6,042 bases of DNA from SZUA-254 sp964596065 (GTDB lineage Bacteria; Bacteroidota; Ignavibacteria; UBA10030; SZUA-254): contig CAZQSM010000105.1 of the NCBI GenBank assembly GCA_964596065.1, forward strand, positions 1 to 6,042, in the 5' to 3' direction. Made by a program: the position numbers and the translations under genes. Shown one piece after another: positions 1 through 6,042 of this stretch; positions within the stretch are counted from its first letter, which is position 1, and every line of letters begins with the position of its first letter. Below the pieces are notes generated by a model. It had not been told where the DNA came from. It searched no databases and saw nothing but the letters and a program-made list of their open reading frames with translations.

Positions 1-2083
1 CGTCGAACCTGATCGAGAACACGGTGCTCACGAAATCGTTCACGCCCGACCTTCCCGGAGATTTTTCCGGAGGGCTGCTGAAGATCAACACCGTCGATTT
101 CCCTACGCGCTTCACGCTCAACCTGGCGGCGGGCAGGTCCTACAATACCACCACGACCAACGCGCCGTTCCTCTCCTACTCCAACGGGGAGAACACGTTC
201 GGCTCGGACGCCGGTATCAGGAACCTCCCGGCAGGATTCCCCGCCTCGGTCAGCGGACTCACCGGTCCGCAGAAGCTCGAGGCAGCGAAGACGCTCGTGA
301 ACATCTGGGCGCCGCGGTCGGGGAAGGCCCCCTACAACGCCAACTATTCGATCGGGGTCGGGGACCAGTTCGAAATCCTGGGGCAGACGGTCGGGGTCGT
401 GGCGTCGGCCCTCCGCCGCACGTCGTACGACCACGCGGACATCGTCCGGAACAGCTACGAATCGACGGGCGACACAAGGTTCAGCTTCGCCGGGACGCAG
501 TCGAAATTCTCGGTGATGGAGGGGGGCGTCGCGAACCTCGGGCTGAAGCTCCTCGGCCGGCACAAGCTCAGCCTCAAGAACACGTTCACCCGTTCCGCCG
601 ACGACGAAACCATCGTGATGGAGGGCCCCGACAACGACGCCGGATTCTACCAGCGCCAGACCGCCCTGCGCTACGTGAGCCGGGAAGTGCTCTCGACCCA
701 GCTGATCGGGGAACACAGCATCCCGGCGTTTTCGGGCATCGACGCCGAATGGCGCGTGTTCCGTTCGCTCTCGCTCCGGAACGAACCCGACTACCGGAGG
801 GTCTATTACGCGCGCGACGCCGGCGCGCCTGACGACCCGTTCTTCGCGGTCCTCGGGTCGCAGGTCAACCTGAAAAACGGGGGAAGGTACTTCTCGGACC
901 TCAATGACGACGTACGTGGCGGCGGATTCGACATCGGCACGCCGGTGGCGGGGGTCAGGGTGAAGGCGGGCGCGCTCTTCGAGCAGAAGCGGCGCGATTT
1001 TTCCTCCCGGCTGGTGGGAATGCTGGCCAACGCGCCAGGTAACGGGTTCACCGATTTCTCCCTCCTCTACCTGCCGATCGATTCGATCTTCGCCCCGCAA
1101 AACTTCCGCCGGAACGGCTTCTCGATCGATGAGTACCAGAACGGCACCAACGCCTATTTCGCCGGCCAGACCGTCCGGGCGGGGTACGCGATGGCGGATC
1201 ACCAGGTCGCCCCCTTGGACCTGAGGATCATCCTCGGCGCCAGGTTCGAGAAGAGCACGCAGACCATACGCACGCGCGATCTGACTAACACGAAACCTAT
1301 CGGCGTGGAGAAGGGGTATGCGGACATCCTCCCCTCCGCCAACCTCGTCTACTCGCCCTCGTCCGTGGCAAACTTCCGGCTCGCGTACAGCCAAACGATC
1401 AACCGTCCGGAGCTCCGGGAGCTCGCCCCGTTCTCGTACTATGATTTCGCCACCCAGTTCAGCGTCACGGGCAACCCGGAGCTCGGCCGGACCGTGATCC
1501 GCAACTACGACTTCCGAGCGGAAATGTTCCCCGGGATCGGGGAGGTTGTGTCCCTGAGCGTGTTCTTCAAGGCGCTCACCGACGCCATCGAACAGGTCAT
1601 CACCCCCTCGGCGGCGCTCGGGTCCGAGCGGACGTTCATGAACGCCAAAAAGGCGAAGAACTACGGCTTCGAGCTCGAGGCCCGCCAGTCGCTGGGTTTC
1701 CTCGGGGCCTACTTCGGGAACTTCGCCGTGAACGTGAACTACTCCTGGATCCGGTCGAAGGTCGAATTCGAGACCGTGCGCGGAGTCGACGCGAGGACCC
1801 GCCCCCTCCAGGGCCAGTCCGATTACGTGATCAACGCCGGGCTCACGTTCACCGAGCCGGACCTCGGCACCTCCGCGACGCTCCTCTTCAACCGGTTCGG
1901 TGACAGGATCTCCGACGTATCGACCTCCCTTGAACCGGACATCCTCGAGATGGGACGAAACGTGGTGGACGTCGTGATCAGCCAGAACTTCGGCAATGTC
2001 GTGGACGTCAAGGTGTCCGCGAGGGACATTCTCCGCGAACCCCAGATGTTCATGCAGGGGGACAAGGTGGCGAGGCGGAACAG
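1..2083 (+). CDS. TonB-dependent outer-membrane receptor, partial at both ends (plug end plus beta-barrel)
   Basis: The frame is open from base 3 and gives 693 codons before the gap; residue numbers count from that codon. Residues 14-24 (TPDLPGDFSGG), followed by LKINTVDFP, match the end of the plug domain of Bacteroidota-type receptors. Later barrel signatures are NRPELRELAPFSYYDF (467-482), TGNPELGRT (about 489) and NAKKAKNYGFELEARQ (about 547-562), the usual late-strand landmarks. Alternating aromatic and polar strands fill the rest. Such proteins take up large ligands across the outer membrane using TonB/ExbBD energy; the substrate cannot be read here. The signal peptide, any carboxypeptidase-like N-terminal domain, the TonB box and most of the plug lie left of the window. 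The GTG at 24 is internal and not a start, because homologous plug sequence (SNLIENT) continues upstream of it. The last visible stretch (REPQMFMQGDKVARRN) normally sits about 15-25 residues before the terminal strand, so the true end lies in the gap. No frameshift is seen. Confidence 0.93.
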
Positions 2084-2183
2084 NNNNNNNNNNNNNNNNN
2101 NNNNNNNNNNNNNNNNNNNNNNNNNNNNNNNNNNNNNNNNNNNNNNNNNNNNNNNNNNNNNNNNNNNNNNNNNNNNNNNNNNN
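2084..2183. other. Assembly gap (100 Ns)
   Basis: Exactly 100 consecutive N characters. This is the conventional placeholder for a scaffold gap of unknown size, so the true distance may differ. The gap must hide at least the final strand of the receptor, its stop codon, the intergenic region, and the start codon and signal peptide of the next gene. That content would need more than 100 bp, probably a few hundred (inference). Both flanks happen to share a reading frame, which makes the two genes look like one long ORF. Confidence 0.97.
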
Positions 2184-5100
2184 ACCGACACGACGCTCAT
2201 CGCGTCAAAACTCTACGTCCTGAGCGGTTTCGTCTACGTCGATTCCCTCGTGACGATGACCATCGAACCGGGTACGGTCATCATCGGGGAACAGTCCACC
2301 AAGGGGTCGCTGATCGTTCAGCGCGGCGCTAAGATCCTCGCGCAGGGCACGCCCACCAAACCGATCATTTTCACGAGCCAGAACCCGCCCGGGCTCCGGG
2401 CCGCCGGCGACTGGGGCGGGGTCATCATCCTCGGGAAGGCGAACATCAACGTTCCGGGCGGCGTGGCCGTCATCGAGGGCGGGGTCGGATCGGAATACGG
2501 CGGAGCGGACGATGCCGATTCCAGCGGGGTCTTCAGCTACGTCCGCATCGAGTTCCCGGGCATCGCCTTCCTGCCGAACAACGAAATCAACGGCCTCACG
2601 CTCGGCGGCGTGGGGAGCCGTACGGTGGTCGACCACGTCCAGGTCAGCAACAGCGGCGACGACTCCTTCGAGATGTTCGGCGGAACGGTCAACCTCCGCA
2701 ACATCGTCGCCATCAACGGGGTCGACGACGATTTCGACACCGATTTCGGGTACCGCGGAAAAATCCAGTTCGCCTTCAGCCAGCGCGACCCGAACGTCGC
2801 CGACATCAGCAGCAGCAACGGGTTCGAATCGGACAACGACGCCACCGGGACCTTCAACACGCCCAGGACCCGGCCGTATTTCTCGAACGTCACGTCGGTC
2901 GGCCCGCAGCCCGATACGGGTTCGAGTCACAACCCGCTCTACCGCCGCGGGGCCCACATCCGGCGATCGAGCCAAACGTCCATTTACAACAGCATCGTGA
3001 TGGGCTGGCCCGTCGGGCTGCTCCTCGACGGCGCGGGCACGATCGGGTCAGCGTCGGGCGACACGATGCAGATCCGCAATTCGATCTGGGCCGGCCTCCG
3101 CCCGGGCAACCGTTTCCTCGACACCGACGCGGGGGCGTTCGACGCCGAGGTATGGTACCACAGCGGTCCGTACGCGAACCGCAGCTACACGCCGGCGGAC
3201 AGCGTCGGGCTCATCGATCCGTTCAACCGCACCGCGCCGGATCCGCGACCCGCGGCCGGCTCGCCGGCGGCCTCGGGCTCCGATTTCACGAATCCCCGCC
3301 TGACCGATCCCTTCTTCACGCCGACATCGTACGTCGGGGCCTTCGATCCGGCGCTCGGTCGCGACGAACAATGGGACGCGGGCTGGACTGAATACAACCC
3401 CCAGAAATACCACGTTCCGTCGCCCTACGTCGTGCTCTCCGGGACCATCGCATCGAACACGACGCTGACGAGCGACAAGCGCTACCTGCTCAGCGGATTC
3501 GTCTACGTGGACTCGCTGGTGACCCTCACGATCGAGCCGGGCACGATCATCTACGGAGACAAGGCCACCAAGGGTACGCTGATCATCGAGCGGGGCGCGA
3601 CGATCATGGCGCAGGGCACCCCCTCGGCGCCGATCATCTTCACCAGCTGCGAGCCGATCGGGTCGCGGGCGGCCGGCGACTGGGGCGGCGTCATCATCCT
3701 CGGCAACGCGACGCTCAACGTCCCCGGCGGGGTCGCGGTGATCGAGGGCGGCGTGGGCTCCGAATATGGCGGGTCGGACGACGACGACAACAGCGGCGTC
3801 TTCCGCTACGTCCGCATCGAGTATCCCGGCATCGCCTTCCTGCCGAACAACGAAATCAACGGGCTGACGATGGGCGGTGTGGGCCGCGGCACGACCATCG
3901 ACCACGTCCAGGTGAGTTATTCCGGAGACGACGCGTTCGAATGGTTCGGCGGCACGGTGAACGTGTCGCACATCATCGCGCTCGGCGCGTGGGACGACGA
4001 TTTCGACACCGATTTCGGGTTCCGTGGAAAAGTGCAGTTCGCGCTCTCCGTCCGCGACCCGAACATCGCCGACATCAGCAGCAGCAACGGTTTCGAGTCG
4101 GACAACGACGGTTCCGGGACGTTCAACGCGCCCCGTACTCAACCGTTCTTCTCCAACGTGACGTCGATCGGCCCGCAGGCCGACACCGGAGACGTCGTCA
4201 ACGCCCTCTACAGGAGGGGAGCGCACCTCAGGCGCTCGACGCTGACCTCGATCTACAACAGCATCGTGATGGGCTGGCCCGTCGGCCTTCTCATCGACGG
4301 CGCCGGCACGGTCCCCGCGTCCGCCGGGGACACCCTCCAGATCCGCAATTCGATCTGGGCCGGCCTGCGCGCAGGCAACAGGTTCCTCGACACCGACGCG
4401 GGCGCGTTCGACGCCGAGGCCTGGTATCACACGCCGGCCTACGCCAACCGGAGCTACATCCTCCTCGACAGCGTCGGGCTGGTCGATCCGTACAGCGTCG
4501 TCTCCTTCGATCCGCGTCCGGCACCGGGATCCCCGGCGGCGGGCGGATCGGACTTCACCAACCCGAGGCTCACCGATCCATTCTTCACGCCGACGTCGTA
4601 CGTCGGCGCGTTCGACCCGGAGCTCCCGCGCGAGTACCAATGGGATTACCCGTGGGCGAACTACTCTCCCGGAACTTACAACCCGGTGGTCCACTCCTTC
4701 ACCCTCTCGGCGAAGGACGGCTGGAACCTGATCTCGGTGCCGGTCGAAAACCTCGACGACAGCTCCTTCGCGACGATCTTCCCCGCTGCCGCTTCGTCGG
4801 CGTACGAATACGGGGTGGGCTATACCATCGCCACCCACGCCTCGGCCGGCAGGGGATACTGGCTGAAGTTCAGCGGCGACGGCTCGTTCGTGGTGCCGGA
4901 GGGGAACCAGATCCTGGAGGCGACGATCCCCGTCCAGCCGAACTGGAACATCATCGGCGCTCTCGGGCAGTCCGTTCCGACCGCCAACGTGCAATCGGAT
5001 CCCCCGGGAAACGTCGTGAGCAGCTACTTCGCCTACGACCCGGGAAGCGGGTACACGTCCGTGACCACCCTCGCGGCGGGACGCGGCCACTGGATCAAGA

Positions 5101-5855
5101 CGACGGCATCGGGCGCGCTGACGTTGAGCGCGGATGCCACCGCCCCGCTCAAGGCTGACGTCGCGGCGGTCGACCTCGACGCGATCAACAGCGTCACCGT
5201 CACCGACGCGCGGGGCAGGTCCCGGAAGCTCTACTTCGGGGATCTCGACGCGGGGACGGATCTGGGCGCTTATGAACTTCCCCCGGTCCCCCCGGCGGGC
5301 AGTTTCGACGCCCGCTTCGCGAGCCAGCGGATGGTGGAAATCCTCGGCGTGGAACGGAAATCGGTCGACCTGGTCCTCAGTTCGGTCGAATATCCGGTCA
5401 CGGTCAGCGTGGACCGGAACGAAACCGGAAGCGTCTACGCGGTCGCGGCCCTGAACGCGCGCGGGGAGGAAAGTGTCGGGGTGCTGCGGGGCAACGGCGC
5501 CTCGGCGACGCTCAGCGAAGCGGCGGGCGGCAAAATCAGCCTGCGCCTTACCGGTGAATCGACCCTTCCGGCGGCGTTCGCCCTCGGACGCTCCTACCCG
5601 AACCCGTTCAACCCGGTGACGCGCTTCACTGTCGACGTCCCGGTGGCCTCACCCATCGAGGTCGCGGTCTTCAACGTCCTCGGCCAGAAAGTCGCCACGC
5701 TCTTCTCCGGCGTGCGCGAGGCGGGATCCTCGCTGATGGCCTGGAACGGTCTCTCCGACAACGGCGCGGCGGCCCCCTCGGGCGTCTACTTCATCAGGAT
5801 GTCCGCGGCGTCGAACGGATTCAGCGCTACGCAGAAAGTCTCTTTCCTGAAATAG
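2184..5855 (+). CDS. Secreted tandem beta-helix-like protein with T9SS type A-like C-terminal sorting domain, 5' truncated by the gap
   Basis: There are 1223 visible residues, ending at TAG 5853-5855. In order: copy 1 of a beta-helix-like domain (residues 3-409), a short linker, copy 2 (426-832), two Trp-Asn modules (about 847-981), a beta-rich linker (982-1127) and a sorting domain (1128-1223). Each copy carries the hallmarks of a family common in secreted Bacteroidota proteins: SGFVYVDSLVT, TIEPGT, AAGDWGGVIILG, NNEINGLT, DDDFDTDFG, NGFESDND and GWPVGLL. The C-terminal domain predicts export through the Sec pathway and T9SS, then surface attachment or release. No catalytic motif is recognisable, so the molecular function is unknown; a ligand- or metal-binding or adhesive role is inference. 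Copy 1 begins at the strand that normally follows the first few residues of the domain, so probably only the signal peptide and a short lead are lost, although a further upstream copy cannot be excluded. Same strand as the receptor before it; 89 bp precede the next gene. Confidence 0.9.
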   Translation, partial: TDTTLIASKLYVLSGFVYVDSLVTMTIEPGTVIIGEQSTKGSLIVQRGAKILAQGTPTKPIIFTSQNPPGLRAAGDWGGVIILGKANINVPGGVAVIEGGVGSEYGGADDADSSGVFSYVRIEFPGIAFLPNNEINGLTLGGVGSRTVVDHVQVSNSGDDSFEMFGGTVNLRNIVAINGVDDDFDTDFGYRGKIQFAFSQRDPNVADISSSNGFESDNDATGTFNTPRTRPYFSNVTSVGPQPDTGSSHNPLYRRGAHIRRSSQTSIYNSIVMGWPVGLLLDGAGTIGSASGDTMQIRNSIWAGLRPGNRFLDTDAGAFDAEVWYHSGPYANRSYTPADSVGLIDPFNRTAPDPRPAAGSPAASGSDFTNPRLTDPFFTPTSYVGAFDPALGRDEQWDAGWTEYNPQKYHVPSPYVVLSGTIASNTTLTSDKRYLLSGFVYVDSLVTLTIEPGTIIYGDKATKGTLIIERGATIMAQGTPSAPIIFTSCEPIGSRAAGDWGGVIILGNATLNVPGGVAVIEGGVGSEYGGSDDDDNSGVFRYVRIEYPGIAFLPNNEINGLTMGGVGRGTTIDHVQVSYSGDDAFEWFGGTVNVSHIIALGAWDDDFDTDFGFRGKVQFALSVRDPNIADISSSNGFESDNDGSGTFNAPRTQPFFSNVTSIGPQADTGDVVNALYRRGAHLRRSTLTSIYNSIVMGWPVGLLIDGAGTVPASAGDTLQIRNSIWAGLRAGNRFLDTDAGAFDAEAWYHTPAYANRSYILLDSVGLVDPYSVVSFDPRPAPGSPAAGGSDFTNPRLTDPFFTPTSYVGAFDPELPREYQWDYPWANYSPGTYNPVVHSFTLSAKDGWNLISVPVENLDDSSFATIFPAAASSAYEYGVGYTIATHASAGRGYWLKFSGDGSFVVPEGNQILEATIPVQPNWNIIGALGQSVPTANVQSDPPGNVVSSYFAYDPGSGYTSVTTLAAGRGHWIKTTASGALTLSADATAPLKADVAAVDLDAINSVTVTDARGRSRKLYFGDLDAGTDLGAYELPPVPPAGSFDARFASQRMVEILGVERKSVDLVLSSVEYPVTVSVDRNETGSVYAVAALNARGEESVGVLRGNGASATLSEAAGGKISLRLTGESTLPAAFALGRSYPNPFNPVTRFTVDVPVASPIEVAVFNVLGQKVATLFSGVREAGSSLMAWNGLSDNGAAAPSGVYFIRMSAASNGFSATQKVSFLK
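2190..3410 (+). repeat. Beta-helix-like domain, copy 1 of the tandem duplication
   Basis: This is residues 3-409 of the visible protein. It aligns without any gap to the stretch 1269 bp downstream; hand counting gives about 100 differences in 407 residues, so about 75 % identity. The first third has short hydrophobic strands (TMTIEPGTVI, GSLIVQRGAKILAQGT, PIIFTS) typical of parallel beta-helix rungs. Acidic loops lie at 2508-2519 (DDAD), 2724-2750 (DDDFDTDFG) and 2826-2840 (ESDND). The lead strand seen before copy 2 (VVLSGTIASN) has no visible counterpart here, because its place falls in the gap. Confidence 0.9.
3459..4679 (+). repeat. Beta-helix-like domain, copy 2 of the tandem duplication
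   Basis: This is residues 426-832, at a constant 1269-bp offset from copy 1 from its first to its last residue. Aligned landmarks are GDWGGVIILG, VPGGVAVIEGGVGSEYGG, LPNNEINGLT, FESDND, YNSIVMGWPVGLL and TSYVGAFDP. Its acidic loops are slightly richer than those of copy 1: DDDDN at 3777-3791 against DDADS, and SDNDGSG against SDNDATG. It has a lone cysteine (FTSCEP) that copy 1 lacks. A 16-residue linker (3411-3458) joins the copies. Confidence 0.9.
4722..4943 (+). repeat. Trp-Asn module 1 (about 74 residues)
   Basis: The module runs from WNLISVPV through YEYGVGYT to AGRGYWLKFSGDGSFVV. The same landmarks recur in the next module (WNIIGAL, YFAYDPGSGYT, AGRGHWIK), so this is a diverged tandem repeat. 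Similar WNLISVP/GYW segments occur before sorting domains in extracellular proteins of Ignavibacteria-like bacteria (recalled family knowledge). Function unknown; probably a small beta domain acting as a stalk or binding module. Confidence 0.75.
4944..5126 (+). repeat. Trp-Asn module 2 (about 61 residues)
   Basis: This is the second copy of the module. It starts at WNIIGALGQSVP, 222 bp after the Trp of module 1, and ends near GALTL. The Tyr-x-Tyr, Gly-Tyr-Thr and GRG(Y/H)W(L/I)K landmarks are kept, while the sequence between them has diverged and gained about three residues before the GRG motif. Confidence 0.72.
5127..5564 (+). other. Beta-rich linker between the Trp-Asn modules and the sorting domain
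   Basis: Residues 982-1127 hold VTVTDARGRSRKLYFGDL, then YELPPVPPAGSFDARF, then alternating short strands (VDLVLSSVEYPVTVSV, GKISLRLTG). The Pro-rich PPVPPAGSFDARF stretch is often seen shortly before type A sorting domains in FCB-group secreted proteins. It is probably a structural spacer that presents the sorting domain; no enzymatic motif is visible. Confidence 0.6.
5565..5852 (+). other. T9SS type A-like (FlgD-Ig-like) C-terminal sorting domain
   Basis: Residues 1128-1223. It opens with LPAAFALGRSYPNPFNPVT, has the central FNVLGQKVATLFSG strand pair (from 5670), then WNG, and PSGVYFIRM at 5775-5801, and ends in the short KVSFLK tail. This is the standard order of the roughly 90-residue domain recognised by the type IX secretion machinery. 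It predicts that the protein crosses the outer membrane and that the domain is removed or anchored at the surface. In non-Bacteroidota FCB lineages the same fold can occur where T9SS is unproven, so export by T9SS is likely but depends on the host. Confidence 0.9.
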
Positions 5856-5864
5856 ACGGCATCA

Positions 5865-5897
5865 GGGGAGCGTCACTTCGCGAGGAGGGGCGCTCCC
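5865..5897 (+). terminator. Possible terminator hairpin after the repeat-protein gene
   Basis: GGGAGCG (5866-5872) is the exact reverse complement of CGCTCCC (5891-5897), and the 18-nt loop contains a smaller inner stem (CTT/GAG, 5876-5884). It starts 10 bases after the stop codon, where a terminator is expected. The following bases (ACTCTTAAATC) have no real U-tract, so it may be a weak or factor-dependent terminator, or an mRNA 3'-end stabiliser. Confidence 0.5.
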
Positions 5898-5935
5898 ACT
5901 CTTAAATCAACCCACATCATTCACGATAAATCTGC

Positions 5936-5940
5936 GAGGT
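5936..5940 (+). promoter_or_regulatory. Ribosome binding site for the gene at 5945
   Basis: GAGGT ends four bases before ATG 5945, a good Shine-Dalgarno match at a slightly short spacing. It favours this ATG over the GTG at 5939, which overlaps the site itself. Confidence 0.7.
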
Positions 5941-5944
5941 GGCC

Positions 5945-6042
5945 ATGAGCAACTTTCCAAGGGTGGTACTGGTCCTGGTGGCGTTCGTCCTGCTGTCCGG
6001 AGCGGCGGCGCTCAGAGCCCAGACGAATTTCAACATCACGAT
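5945..6042 (+). CDS. Exported protein of unknown function, 5' end only (signal peptide)
   Basis: ATG 5945 opens a frame of 32 complete codons that runs off the window. The product starts MSNFPRVVLVLVAFVLLSG: one Arg at residue 6, then a hydrophobic core (about 7-22), then AAALRA before QTNFNIT. This reads as a Sec signal peptide with signal peptidase I cleavage most likely after LRA (residue 25). There is no lipobox Cys. The mature part is too short to assign to a family. The gene lies 89 bp after the repeat-protein gene on the same strand, with a hairpin between them, so it may be its own transcription unit. It is too short here to judge homology. Confidence 0.75.
   Translation, partial: MSNFPRVVLVLVAFVLLSGAAALRAQTNFNIT

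Noticed and set aside
24..26. GTG as start codon of the receptor
   Set aside because: The frame is open to the window edge, and the residues before it (SNLIENT) fit the plug domain, so the real start is outside the window.
2190..4679. Polysaccharide lyase or pectinase activity of the beta-helix domains
   Set aside because: Parallel beta-helix folds include such enzymes, but no lyase catalytic motif is recognisable and the family is better described as an uncharacterised secreted protein.
2190..4679. Assembly duplication of a single domain
   Set aside because: The copies differ at about a quarter of residues across their length, so this is a real duplication and not a repeated contig end.
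3048..5090. 680-residue open frame on the minus strand
   Set aside because: It lies antisense to the well-supported repeat-protein gene. Its product is a low-complexity Arg/Val/Asp/Glu-rich sequence, as expected from the opposite strand of GC-rich codons, with no domain signature.
3941..5158. 405-residue open frame on the plus strand in another phase
   Set aside because: It is Arg- and His-rich shadow translation of the repeat-protein gene; the in-frame product has clear family motifs and this one has none.
5898..5935. Promoter for the gene at 5945 (GATAAAT near 5924-5930 as a -10-like element)
   Set aside because: No convincing -35 or Bacteroidota-type -33 partner at a correct spacing; a short AT-rich match is not enough.
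1..6042. CRISPR array, tRNA, rRNA, insertion sequence or phage attachment site
   Set aside because: No short regularly spaced repeats, cloverleaf-like segments, transposase motifs or terminal inverted repeats were seen; nearly all sequence is coding.

Overview
The window is a high-GC (roughly two-thirds G+C by eye) piece of a scaffold. It probably comes from the Bacteroidota/Chlorobiota/Ignavibacteriota (FCB) part of the bacteria. Three things point there: a TonB-dependent receptor with the TPDxPGDFSGG and NRPELRELAPFxYYDF signatures common in that group, a C-terminal type IX secretion (T9SS) type A-like sorting domain (SYPNPFNP...FNVLGQKV...PSGVYFIRM), and a secreted acidic beta-helix family known mainly from those phyla. 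The 100-N run suggests a draft or metagenomic assembly. The species cannot be named from the sequence.

Layout: (1) Bases 1-2083 carry the plug end and nearly the whole barrel of an outer-membrane TonB-dependent receptor. It is open at the left edge and cut by the gap just short of its C-terminus. (2) Bases 2184-5855 carry a secreted protein that has lost its N-terminus to the gap. It has two consecutive ~407-residue beta-helix-like copies (period exactly 1269 bp, no indel, about 75 % identical by hand count), two short ~74-residue Trp-Asn modules, a beta-rich linker and the sorting domain. (3) After an 89-bp intergenic stretch with a hairpin, bases 5945-6042 start a third gene with a good ribosome binding site and a Sec signal peptide, cut by the window end.

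The reading frame stays open from base 24 to 5855 only because the 100 Ns contain no stop and both sides happen to share a phase. The implied 1943-residue protein is almost certainly a false fusion of a barrel and a secreted protein.

Working model (inference): the receptor and the surface-exported repeat protein are neighbours on one strand and may act together at the cell surface, the repeat protein binding a ligand or surface and the receptor importing something. Nothing visible identifies the substrate, and there is no SusD-like partner in the window. The gene starting at 5945 is also exported, so all three products work outside the inner membrane.
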